Shown here: piece after piece, positions 28,258 through 35,876 of the stretch
How positions within the stretch are numbered: the first letter of the stretch is position 1
Layout: every line of letters starts with the position of its first letter
NCBI GenBank assembly: GCA_046342195.1
Contig: JBKDQE010000061.1
Location: forward strand, 71,807 to 135,806
Source: CANHBY01 sp046342195
Lineage (GTDB): Bacteria > Pseudomonadota > Gammaproteobacteria > Burkholderiales > Burkholderiaceae_C
Length of the DNA: 64,000 bases
Direction: 5' to 3'
Position numbers and translations under genes: made by a program
Notes under the pieces: generated by a model
What the model was told of the DNA's origin: nothing
The model's database searches: none
Seen by the model: the letters and a program-made list of their open reading frames with translations, nothing else

Positions 28258-28593
28258 ATGTCTTCCAATTTGACTGACTCTGATTATCATCAACTCGCCA
28301 TGACTGTTTTTGATCGCATTGAGGCACAGCTTGATCGCTGGCTGGATCAGGGGGTCATTGATATTGATGCGCACCGAACGGGCGGGCTTTTGGAGATGAC
28401 TTTTCCCAATCGCAGCAAAATTATCATCAACACTCAGCCTCCCCTGCAAGAAATTTGGCTGGCTGCTCAATCAGGGGGGTTTCACTATCGTTACACAGAA
28501 GGACGCTGGCTCAATACCCGTGAGCCCAGCCATTTTTTTGAAACACTTTCGGCTTGTGCTTCAGAGCAAGCTGGCCTTGATTTGAAATTTTGA
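28258..28593 (+). CDS. cyaY: Frataxin-like iron donor CyaY
   Basis: CyaY binds iron and modulates iron-sulfur cluster assembly on IscS/IscU. The 111-residue product has the frataxin acidic first helix (DYHQLAMTVFDRIEAQLDRW) and the sheet with IIINTQPPLQEIWLAAQSGG, FHYRYTEGRW and the C-terminal FFETLSACASEQAGLDLKF. Length and motifs are normal. It is divergent from lptM. Confidence 0.94.
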   Translation: MSSNLTDSDYHQLAMTVFDRIEAQLDRWLDQGVIDIDAHRTGGLLEMTFPNRSKIIINTQPPLQEIWLAAQSGGFHYRYTEGRWLNTREPSHFFETLSACASEQAGLDLKF

Positions 28594-28596
28594 ACC

Positions 28597-28631
28597 TGGC
28601 AGCCTGTCTGACTTCGAAGTCGTCGGCTGAA
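28597..28631. repeat. Repeat family D fragment after cyaY
   Basis: GCAGCCTGTCTGACTTCGAA then GTCGTCGGCTG matches the 16800-16830 stretch with few changes. It fills the gap between the cyaY stop and the convergent gene at 28632. Confidence 0.6.
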
Positions 28632-29804
28632 TTATGGATGGTTCTTGGATGTGCGATGTTCAGAAGTACCAGGTGGTGGGCTACATATGGCTTGTCCACC
28701 CTGGCGTTCAAAGACGGTATAGCGGTGCCAGGGGTCAGCTCCCAGCAGCCACCCGGTTCCGATAGGGCGAAAAATAAAATCGGCCCCTTTGTCGTGTCGC
28801 ACTTGTACCATGCCATTCACAAGACGAGCCTGCATGGGGTCCTGGGCTATATTGACCATGCCCCGATCTGTAAACTCGAGCTCACGCATCAGCCCCAGCA
28901 TATTGAGGGGGCGAAAGATGCCGCACGGCAGAGATTTCGCGGGTTGAATATCAGCCAGTTGTGTTCCCAGCCTCTCAAGGGCCTTGCTTGCCATGCAGGC
29001 GTGCGAATCAAGCTGAAGCTGACAGGCGTGGTTCAAAAGAGCTTTGGCACGGAGGTAGTGGCCAGCATTCCACATACGAGCCGTGGCTTGGCGGCATAAC
29101 TCTGGAGAGCCGATTTTTTGGCAGGCGTTGCTGAATTCGTCGAGATAGGCCTGCGGCCAGGTCTGGTCAGTGCGGCCCAAAGCCGTATCACGGGTGACCT
29201 CTGAAATTTGCTGCATCAATGATCGGCTGAGGAGTGAGCCACAGGTGTCTTCTGGAAAGTTGGCTTGTGCGCATTCAGCGGGGTTTTGTAGGGCCGTGGA
29301 TGATGCCGATTGACGCATTTCACGGTCTCGTAAATCTGCCAGCTTCAAACACGCATAAGCCAGGCCTTGCTGACAAAGGCCCTGCAAGGTGAGGGTATCT
29401 TGTTGCTGATAAGCTGAGTGGGCGCATGAAAATTCATCGGTGGCAGGTTGTGGGCAGCTTGGTGCTGCGAGCGTTTTTACCGAACAATGGCCTGTTTTTT
29501 CGCGACGATAACGCTCTTGAAATACATCCTTTCCTGGCGTCTCGAACTGTTGCCTGTCAGCCTGGAGGTTGTATTCGCTCATTTGGCCTGTTTCCAGATC
29601 ACGAAGTATCAAGCGATTTCCCTGAAGGTTCACCCGATGAAGGCTTTGGGTTTCGTTTTTTTCGAGTATTTTGGCGAAAAGGTTGTCGGAAAAAATGATC
29701 CAGCGGTCAGACCCTGGTTGATCGTTGCGATAGGCTCCGCACAGCGGATTGGCCCCTGCGCTCAAAGCCCAGCACAGGGTGATGAAAACCAGTAGGCCTT
29801 TCAT
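28632..29804 (-). CDS. Secreted cysteine-rich hypothetical protein
   Basis: A 390-residue protein with a clear signal peptide (MKGLLVFITLCWALSAGA, probable cleavage before NPLCGAY). I cannot assign a function. The N-terminal 100 residues look like a small beta domain (CGAYRNDQPGSDRWIIFSDN). The middle (about 110-280) is helical with regularly spaced cysteines (FSCAHSAYQQQ, LCQQGLAYACLKLADL, LCRQATARM, HACQLQLDSHACMASKALER), like Sel1-type cysteine-paired helical hairpins. The C-terminal 100 residues form a second beta-like domain resembling the first (CGIFRPLNML, then WLLGADPWHRY). It is convergent with cyaY. Confidence 0.75.
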   Translation of the reverse strand: MKGLLVFITLCWALSAGANPLCGAYRNDQPGSDRWIIFSDNLFAKILEKNETQSLHRVNLQGNRLILRDLETGQMSEYNLQADRQQFETPGKDVFQERYRREKTGHCSVKTLAAPSCPQPATDEFSCAHSAYQQQDTLTLQGLCQQGLAYACLKLADLRDREMRQSASSTALQNPAECAQANFPEDTCGSLLSRSLMQQISEVTRDTALGRTDQTWPQAYLDEFSNACQKIGSPELCRQATARMWNAGHYLRAKALLNHACQLQLDSHACMASKALERLGTQLADIQPAKSLPCGIFRPLNMLGLMRELEFTDRGMVNIAQDPMQARLVNGMVQVRHDKGADFIFRPIGTGWLLGADPWHRYTVFERQGGQAICSPPPGTSEHRTSKNHP

Positions 29805-29949
29805 AAAACTCTCTCTTCCAGATGTCGAATTGGCTTTGCTTGAAGAATTAAATTTTCCAAGGCTGACGATTTACAATTCGTGGATTTTCTGAAATACCCG
29901 CCGGTCATGTGATGTTGTCCGCCAAAATGCAGCCCAAAGCGAAACTTTC

Positions 29950-30540
29950 ATGCCTCATTTTCCTCCCGCCACGCAGGCCCTCATCCTTATTAACACGGCG
30001 ATTTTTTGCCTGAATATTGCACTGGAAGGGCTGCTCACCCGCTGGTTTGCGCTTTATCCTCTGGGCTTTGGTTTTTTGCCATGGCAGCTGGGAACTTATG
30101 CTTTTTTGCACGACAACTTCAGTCATTTATTTTTTAATATGCTCGGGGTCTGGATGTTTGGTGCCGAGCTCGAGCGTTTGTGGGGCCCAAAACGTTTTTT
30201 GCAGTTGTTCGCGGCCAGCGTTCTGAGCGCAGCAGCGCTGCAAATGGGCTTGGTTTGGTCGCTGGGTTCTTTGGCGCCCACCGTAGGCGCTTCAGGCGGC
30301 CTTTTTGGTTTTTTACTGGCTTATGCCATGTTATTTCCCAATCGCATCATTGTGCCCCTGATCCCTCCCATTCCGATGAAAGCCAAGGTATTCGCAGCCA
30401 TTTTTGGTGGGCTTGAATTATTGCTTGGGGTATCAAACCCGGCTTCCGGGGTGGCCCATTTTGCCCACTTGGGCGGCATGTTAGGTGCATTCATTTTGAT
30501 CAAATATTGGCGAAAAAAATCACCCTTTGGCAGGTATTGA
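29950..30540 (+). CDS. Rhomboid family intramembrane serine protease
   Basis: A 196-residue six-helix membrane protease. The catalytic serine is in VGASGGLFGFLLAYAM (about residue 115) and the histidine in AHFAHLGGMLGAFIL (about 175). The N-terminal family motif FSHLFFNMLGVWMFGAELER is also present. Rhomboids cut single-pass membrane proteins within the bilayer; the substrate is unknown. It ends 5 bp before the convergent SDR gene. Confidence 0.92.
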   Translation: MPHFPPATQALILINTAIFCLNIALEGLLTRWFALYPLGFGFLPWQLGTYAFLHDNFSHLFFNMLGVWMFGAELERLWGPKRFLQLFAASVLSAAALQMGLVWSLGSLAPTVGASGGLFGFLLAYAMLFPNRIIVPLIPPIPMKAKVFAAIFGGLELLLGVSNPASGVAHFAHLGGMLGAFILIKYWRKKSPFGRY

Positions 30541-30545
30541 TGGGA

Positions 30546-31457
30546 TTAAGCGGCTCCTGCAGCGATGGCCTGGGCCAGGCTAGGGTACCAAAGCTTCATG
30601 CGCAACTCTTGCTTGAGCCGGTGGTTTTTTAATCGGCGTGATTCCCGCCAGAAACTCAAGGTCATGGCCGACACCTCTGCCGGGGCCTGCTCAAGGGAAA
30701 TTCGGCGTGGCGGCGGTAAACCGTAAAGGGTCGCGGCCATATCGAAATAGTCGCCGGTTTTCATGTCAAGGTCATCACAGGCATGTATCACCCTTTGAGG
30801 TTTGCCACGGAATAAAGTCAGCATCAAGGCCCTTGTCAAATCATCGGCATGGATATGATTGGTGTAACCATCATCTGGGGCTTGAAGCACTGGCACCCCC
30901 CGCAACAGGCGCTCGCGAGGCCCACCGGTTCGGCCTGAAGCATAGATCCCGGGAATGCGCAAAATATGGCTTCGAAGGCAAGCAGTTCGCCCGGCTTCCC
31001 GTACTTGTCGTTCAGCATCAACACGCCGACGCGCACGAGGAGTTTGGGGTGCTACCATTCGGGTTTCATCAAACTGCTCACCCAGGCAATTTCCATAGAC
31101 GCCTGTGGTGCTGCCGTAAACCCATTGCCGCCACGAAGGCGACCCTCTTAAGGCTTGCAGTAAATGTCGGGTTCTGGGGTCGGTTTGGCCTTGGCTGGGA
31201 GGCGGTGCGAGGTGAACCACACTGTGAGCCAAACCACGCAGTCGTTGCAACGTGGCTGGATCATCCAAGTTGCCTGAAAGGGGGGTCACACCGTGGGCTC
31301 GCAAATCATTGTATCGATGTGGCGATGAAGTCAAGGCCAACAAATGCCAACGCGATCCTGACAAGCGGGCCAAGCGTAACCCGACATCTCCACAGCCCAC
31401 AATCAAGAGACGGCGGCGCCTGAAACGGCGCGGTAGGGCAGTGCATGCAAAAACCAT
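30546..31457 (-). CDS. NAD(P)-binding extended SDR / sugar-epimerase-like protein (YeeZ type)
   Basis: A 303-residue Rossmann-fold protein. The nucleotide loop is RLLIVGCGDVGLRLARLSGS. The YGSTTGVYGNCLG stretch gives the tyrosine/serine region, and HIHADDLTRALML is typical of extended SDR proteins of the YeeZ group. The usual catalytic YxxxK is not obvious, so it may bind NAD(P) without a standard dehydrogenase reaction. The start is ATG 31457; a TTG five codons upstream is open. The function is not known. Confidence 0.8.
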   Translation of the reverse strand: MVFACTALPRRFRRRRLLIVGCGDVGLRLARLSGSRWHLLALTSSPHRYNDLRAHGVTPLSGNLDDPATLQRLRGLAHSVVHLAPPPSQGQTDPRTRHLLQALRGSPSWRQWVYGSTTGVYGNCLGEQFDETRMVAPQTPRARRRVDAERQVREAGRTACLRSHILRIPGIYASGRTGGPRERLLRGVPVLQAPDDGYTNHIHADDLTRALMLTLFRGKPQRVIHACDDLDMKTGDYFDMAATLYGLPPPRRISLEQAPAEVSAMTLSFWRESRRLKNHRLKQELRMKLWYPSLAQAIAAGAA

Positions 31458-31670
31458 AAGAACGACGCGCAACAGCAGTTAGAAAAAAGTCAAAAAAAGC
31501 CACCAAGACGCAGTGTAGTCCCTATCCGCAGTTTCAAAAACAGGACTGACGTCAACCAAGGCCCGCTCATGGTGGCGTCCGGCAGGGTCAATACGTCATG
31601 AGACCGACTCAATAGGTCAATGGCATCAGGGTGTGTCATCAAAGCCATAAAATCAGGATATAGTGAAGCC

Positions 31671-32123
31671 ATGTTTGACGTGCTTGTTTATCTTTACGAG
31701 AATTATTGGCGCCCTGATGCCTGCCCTGATCACGATCGTCTTGCACGCAAACTCACTGCCGTGGGATTTGAGTTAGAAGAAATCGAGGAAGCGCTTTCTT
31801 GGCTTGACGGTTTGGCTGAATCAGCGCAAGCCTATGTCGGGGAGCAGTCTGTTTCCAGTGTCAGGGTCTATTCTGAACAGGAGCAGCTGAAACTCGGCCA
31901 GCGCCCTATTGGTTTTGTCAATTTCCTTGAATCTGCAGGGGTTCTGCCACCTCCCATGCGCGAAATGGTTTTAGACCGAGCCAGCGCAGTATCTGGTGAG
32001 CAGATCAACTTGGAAGACCTTAAAATTATCGTTTTAATGGTATTTTGGAGCTTGGGCGAAGAACCAGATGCCCTGATTCTTGATGAACTGTTGGTTGAAG
32101 ATGAAGATCGCCTGATTCACTAG
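31671..32123 (+). CDS. smg: Smg family protein (DUF494)
   Basis: A 150-residue conserved cytosolic protein of unknown function, recognised by MFDVLVYLYENYWRPDACPD, the acidic helix FELEEIEEALSWLDGL and the end MREMVLDRASAV...IIVLMVFWSLGEEPDAL. The start at 31671 fits the family; an upstream ATG at 31620 does not. In many betaproteobacteria smg lies between dprA and topA. Neither is here: an SDR gene precedes it and uvrA follows. Confidence 0.9.
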   Translation: MFDVLVYLYENYWRPDACPDHDRLARKLTAVGFELEEIEEALSWLDGLAESAQAYVGEQSVSSVRVYSEQEQLKLGQRPIGFVNFLESAGVLPPPMREMVLDRASAVSGEQINLEDLKIIVLMVFWSLGEEPDALILDELLVEDEDRLIH

Positions 32124-32227
32124 GGCCTCTTGTTGATGCCTCCCGATCAATCATCGGTCGTCAGTGTGTCGGGGCATCTTGGCCGGCGGGGATTGAAAGA
32201 CTCTGCAATACTGGCGCTACCTTTTTT

Positions 32228-32250
32228 AGCCAAGTGACTTGGCTTTTTTG
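32228..32250 (+). terminator. Intrinsic terminator after smg
   Basis: AGCCAAG-TGA-CTTGGCT (7-bp perfect stem) is followed by TTTTTGTTTTT. It separates smg from uvrA. Confidence 0.8.
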
Positions 32251-32296
32251 TTTTTATGTACCAAGCCTTCGATGATTCTGCCAAGCTGGGCGCGCC

Positions 32297-35203
32297 ATGA
32301 TTCGTGTGCGCGGCGCCCGCACACACAACCTCCAAAATATTGAGGTTGACATCCCTCGTCATCAGTTGGTGGTGATCACAGGGCTGAGCGGCTCAGGAAA
32401 GTCGAGCCTGGCCTTTGACACCCTCTATGCGGAGGGGCATCGTCGTTATGTGGAAAGCTTGTCGCCCTATGCTCGGCAGTTTTTGCAACTCATGGACAAG
32501 CCTGATGTTGACAGCATTGAAGGTTTGTCTCCGGCCATCAGCATTGAGCAAAAAGCCACCAGCCACAACCCCCGCTCGACGGTAGGAACCGTCACTGAAA
32601 TTCACGACCATCTGCGCTTGCTTTATGCCCGTGCGGGCACGCCTTTTTGCCCGGATCATCCTCAAATGCCACTGCAGGCGCAAAGCATCAGCCAGATGGT
32701 GGATACCCTTTTGGGCCTTCCAGAGGGTACACGCTGGATGGTGCTGGCCCCGGTTGTGCGTCATCAACAAGGTGATTTTTCGGGCTGGTTTGCACAGATG
32801 CAGTCTCAGGGCTACATTCGTTTTCGGGTGAATGGCGAGGTGCTTGATGTGGATTCGCTGCCTGTCTTGAGTGCGGTCGAAAAGCATCATCTTGATGTGG
32901 TGGTTGACCGTGTCAAGGTGGCTCATGAGAACCCTGCTTTGCGACAACGCCTGGCTGAAAGTTTTGAATCGGCGCTGCGCTTGAGTGAAGGGCGGGCTTT
33001 GGCGGTAGACATGGACAGTGGAGCTACCCACTGGTTTTCGAATCGTTTTGCCTGCCCTGTTTGCAGTTATGCCTTGAATGAACTACAGCCCCAGCTTTTT
33101 TCCTTCAATTCACCCGTGGGGGCTTGCCCGACTTGTGAGGGTTTGGGTCATGTCACGGTGATGGACCCTCAACGGGTGGTGGCTTTCCCTTCATTAAGCT
33201 TGGCCGGTGGTGCCGTCAAGGGCTGGGATCGGCGCAACCCTCATGCCTTTGCTATCCTGGAGAGCCTGGCTCGGCATTTCAAGGTAGATATTGAAACGCC
33301 TTTTGAAAACTTGCCTGAAAATGTCCAACGGGTGATGCTTTATGGCTCGGGAGAGGAAGTCATTGAGTTTACTGATTTGCGGGAATCCACTGGCCATGAT
33401 GGCCAGGTGCGTGAGCGGCGGGTCAAGCGCATGGGGCCCTTTGAGGGCCTTCTTCCTTACTTTGCCCGGCGCCTGCGCGAAAGCGAATCTGTAGCGGTTC
33501 GGGAAGATTTGGCAAGGTATCAAACCGTACAAACTTGCCCGGATTGCCAAGGCTCTCGATTGCGCCGTGAAGCCCGCCATGTGTTTTTGCAAGGAGAGGG
33601 GGCATGTCCCGGTGAGCCCATTGACAGGGTCTCTGATTTGACACTGGGCGAATGCCTGAGCTATTTTGAGGGCTTGAAGCTGCGAGGCGCCAAGGCGGCC
33701 ATTGGGCAAAAGCTTATTCAGGAAATTCGATCCCGTTTGCAGTTTCTCAATAACGTGGGCTTGAATTATCTCAGCCTTGATCGAAGTGCCAGTACCCTGA
33801 GTGGCGGCGAGGCCCAGCGTATTCGCCTGGCCAGCCAGATTGGCTCAGGGCTCAGTGGCGTCATGTATGTGCTTGACGAACCCAGCATTGGTCTGCATCA
33901 GCGTGACAATGACCGTCTGATTGCCACCTTGCGCCATCTTCGTGATTTGGGAAACTCTGTGTTGGTGGTCGAGCACGATGAAGATGCGATTCGGGCGGCT
34001 GATCATGTCATTGATATGGGGCCCGGGGCCGGCATTCATGGTGGCCGTGTGATGGCGCAAGGCACGCCCCAGGCCATCATGGCTGACCCGCAATCATTGA
34101 CAGGCCGCTACCTTTGCAGGGCGTTGTCGATGCCCATTCCGCCACGCAGGCCGGTGTCCCGTCATGCGCCTGGAAAGGCCTGCGAGGGGTGGCTGCGTAT
34201 CACCGGGGCCAGAGGCCATAATTTGAAAAATATCACGGTGGACATCCCGGTGGCACGCTTGACTTGCGTCACGGGGGTGTCGGGTTCCGGAAAAAGCACT
34301 CTGGTGAATGATACCCTCTATGCGGCTGTGGCTCGCCATCTCCATGGCAGCCAACTCAAGGTGGCACCCTACGACAAAGTGATCGGGCTGGAGGCCTTTG
34401 ACAAGGTCATCAATGTTGACCAAAGCCCGATTGGTCGAACGCCACGCAGCAATCCGGCCACCTATACAGGGCTCTTGACTCCTGTTCGGGAATTGTTTGC
34501 TGAAATGCCCATGGCCCGGGAACGTGGTTATGCCCCCGGCCGCTTTAGTTTTAATGTGGAAGGTGGGCGTTGTGAGGCTTGTCAAGGTGATGGTCTCATC
34601 AGGGTTGAAATGCATTTTTTGCCTGATGTCCATGTGCCTTGTGATGTTTGCCTTGGAAAACGCTATAACCGAGAAACGCTCGAAGTGCTTTATAAGGGCC
34701 ACAACATTCATCAAGTGCTCGAATTGACAGTCGAAGACGCCAGTGAATTTTTCAAGGCCATCCCGGCCATTTCACGCAGGCTCCAGACCCTGATGGATGT
34801 GGGGTTGGGTTATGTGCGCTTGGGGCAAAACGCCACCACACTCAGTGGCGGCGAGGCCCAGCGCGTCAAATTGGCCCTGGAACTCAGCAAGCGTGACACG
34901 GGCCGTACCCTTTACATTCTTGACGAGCCGACTACCGGTCTGCATTTTTCCGACATTGCACTCTTGCTCAAGGTTTTACAACAGCTCTGCGATGCCGGCA
35001 ATACCTTGGTGGTGATCGAACACAATCTCGATGTCATCAAAAGCGCCGATTGGCTGATCGATATGGGCCCGGAGGGTGGCGGCGGAGGTGGTGAAGTGCT
35101 GGCCACAGGAACCCCTGAAATGGTGGCTGACCATGCTGAAAGCCACACCGGGCGGTACTTGGCTCGGGTGCTTCGGGTCAGGAATGGGGCCTCCAATGAA
35201 TGA
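32297..35203 (+). CDS. uvrA: Excinuclease ABC subunit A (UvrA)
   Basis: The damage-scanning ATPase of nucleotide excision repair. The 968-residue product has two ABC modules: Walker A TGLSGSGKSSLAFDTLYAEG and TGVSGSGKSTLVNDTLY, signature LSGGEAQRIRLASQ and LSGGEAQRVKLALE, and Walker B VLDEPSIGLH and ILDEPTTGLH. Three zinc motifs are intact (CPVCSYALN...CPTC, CPDCQGSR, CEACQGDG...CDVC). It begins close to the conserved MIRVRGARTHNLQNI, so the start at 32297 is firm. It is likely to be transcribed alone after the smg terminator. Confidence 0.98.
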   Translation: MIRVRGARTHNLQNIEVDIPRHQLVVITGLSGSGKSSLAFDTLYAEGHRRYVESLSPYARQFLQLMDKPDVDSIEGLSPAISIEQKATSHNPRSTVGTVTEIHDHLRLLYARAGTPFCPDHPQMPLQAQSISQMVDTLLGLPEGTRWMVLAPVVRHQQGDFSGWFAQMQSQGYIRFRVNGEVLDVDSLPVLSAVEKHHLDVVVDRVKVAHENPALRQRLAESFESALRLSEGRALAVDMDSGATHWFSNRFACPVCSYALNELQPQLFSFNSPVGACPTCEGLGHVTVMDPQRVVAFPSLSLAGGAVKGWDRRNPHAFAILESLARHFKVDIETPFENLPENVQRVMLYGSGEEVIEFTDLRESTGHDGQVRERRVKRMGPFEGLLPYFARRLRESESVAVREDLARYQTVQTCPDCQGSRLRREARHVFLQGEGACPGEPIDRVSDLTLGECLSYFEGLKLRGAKAAIGQKLIQEIRSRLQFLNNVGLNYLSLDRSASTLSGGEAQRIRLASQIGSGLSGVMYVLDEPSIGLHQRDNDRLIATLRHLRDLGNSVLVVEHDEDAIRAADHVIDMGPGAGIHGGRVMAQGTPQAIMADPQSLTGRYLCRALSMPIPPRRPVSRHAPGKACEGWLRITGARGHNLKNITVDIPVARLTCVTGVSGSGKSTLVNDTLYAAVARHLHGSQLKVAPYDKVIGLEAFDKVINVDQSPIGRTPRSNPATYTGLLTPVRELFAEMPMARERGYAPGRFSFNVEGGRCEACQGDGLIRVEMHFLPDVHVPCDVCLGKRYNRETLEVLYKGHNIHQVLELTVEDASEFFKAIPAISRRLQTLMDVGLGYVRLGQNATTLSGGEAQRVKLALELSKRDTGRTLYILDEPTTGLHFSDIALLLKVLQQLCDAGNTLVVIEHNLDVIKSADWLIDMGPEGGGGGGEVLATGTPEMVADHAESHTGRYLARVLRVRNGASNE

Positions 35204-35334
35204 AAAAGAGTGATTTTTAAAGATTTTGGGGGGTGCGTGTGTTCCAACTTGGCTGCGAAGCGTTAATCTGTGGCTGTTCACGCTCAAGCTTGCACAAGTT
35301 TGATGCCAAATGACTCTTGATCTGTCTCTTCACC

Positions 35335-35739
35335 ATGACCTCGCTGCAAAATCTTCACAGTACGCTTCAAACCCTCAGCATTCTGCTTGATCAAGCGGCC
35401 GGCCAGATTCACGATCGATCCAAACCCCCCACTCATGCTCAAATTGAATCAGTCAGCCAGTTGCTGGTGGCCATTTGCAGCATTCAAACCGCCATTTACA
35501 AAGAAAATCTGGAGCCTCAGGCCTCGAGGCTTCCTGACGATACCAGCGTGGCGATCCGCCGCCTGGGTGATTTGATCATCATGGCAGAAGCCTTGATGGC
35601 GGCGGGCCATACTGAAGCGTCAATCAAGACACTGGACGATTTCATGGCCACTGAAACCTGCGAGTTTCACCGCGAAATTGCCCAGGTGACCAAGCGCAAA
35701 TTGTTGAACCAGGTTGCGCTTTTTTCAGTGCCTGATTGA
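35335..35739 (+). CDS. Hypothetical small helical protein
   Basis: A 134-residue cytosolic protein that I do not recognise, starting at ATG 35335 (MTSLQNLHSTLQTLSILLDQ). It is predicted all-helical with no membrane segment. The sequence has leucine-rich helices (ESVSQLLVAICSIQTAIYKE, LGDLIIMAEALMAAGHTEA) and an acidic end. It could be a small partner or adaptor protein. It is bounded by uvrA upstream and a strong bidirectional terminator downstream. Coding is supported by good codon use and by no better frame; the function is open. Confidence 0.6.
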   Translation: MTSLQNLHSTLQTLSILLDQAAGQIHDRSKPPTHAQIESVSQLLVAICSIQTAIYKENLEPQASRLPDDTSVAIRRLGDLIIMAEALMAAGHTEASIKTLDDFMATETCEFHREIAQVTKRKLLNQVALFSVPD

Positions 35740-35801
35740 ACGCTGGAAAATTGCAAGCTGACCTTTCAAGGGTATTTGGGAGCCAATTTGAATGGCCCCC
35801 A

Positions 35802-35849
35802 AAAACAGCCATGGATCGCCTGATTTTTAGGGCGATTCATGGCTGTTTT
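35802..35849. terminator. Bidirectional intrinsic terminator
   Basis: AAAACAGCCATGGATCGCC (35802-35820) pairs with GGCGATTCATGGCTGTTTT (35831-35849) with a single mismatch and a 10-nt loop. A/T tracts on both sides serve both convergent genes. Confidence 0.88.
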
Positions 35850-35876
35850 ACAAAGCCGACGATCAGGGCTCAAGCT

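Noticed and set aside
31490..31672. A 60-codon reverse frame upstream of smg
   Set aside because: No ribosome site, no similarity, and it spans the smg promoter region and a family A-like fragment.
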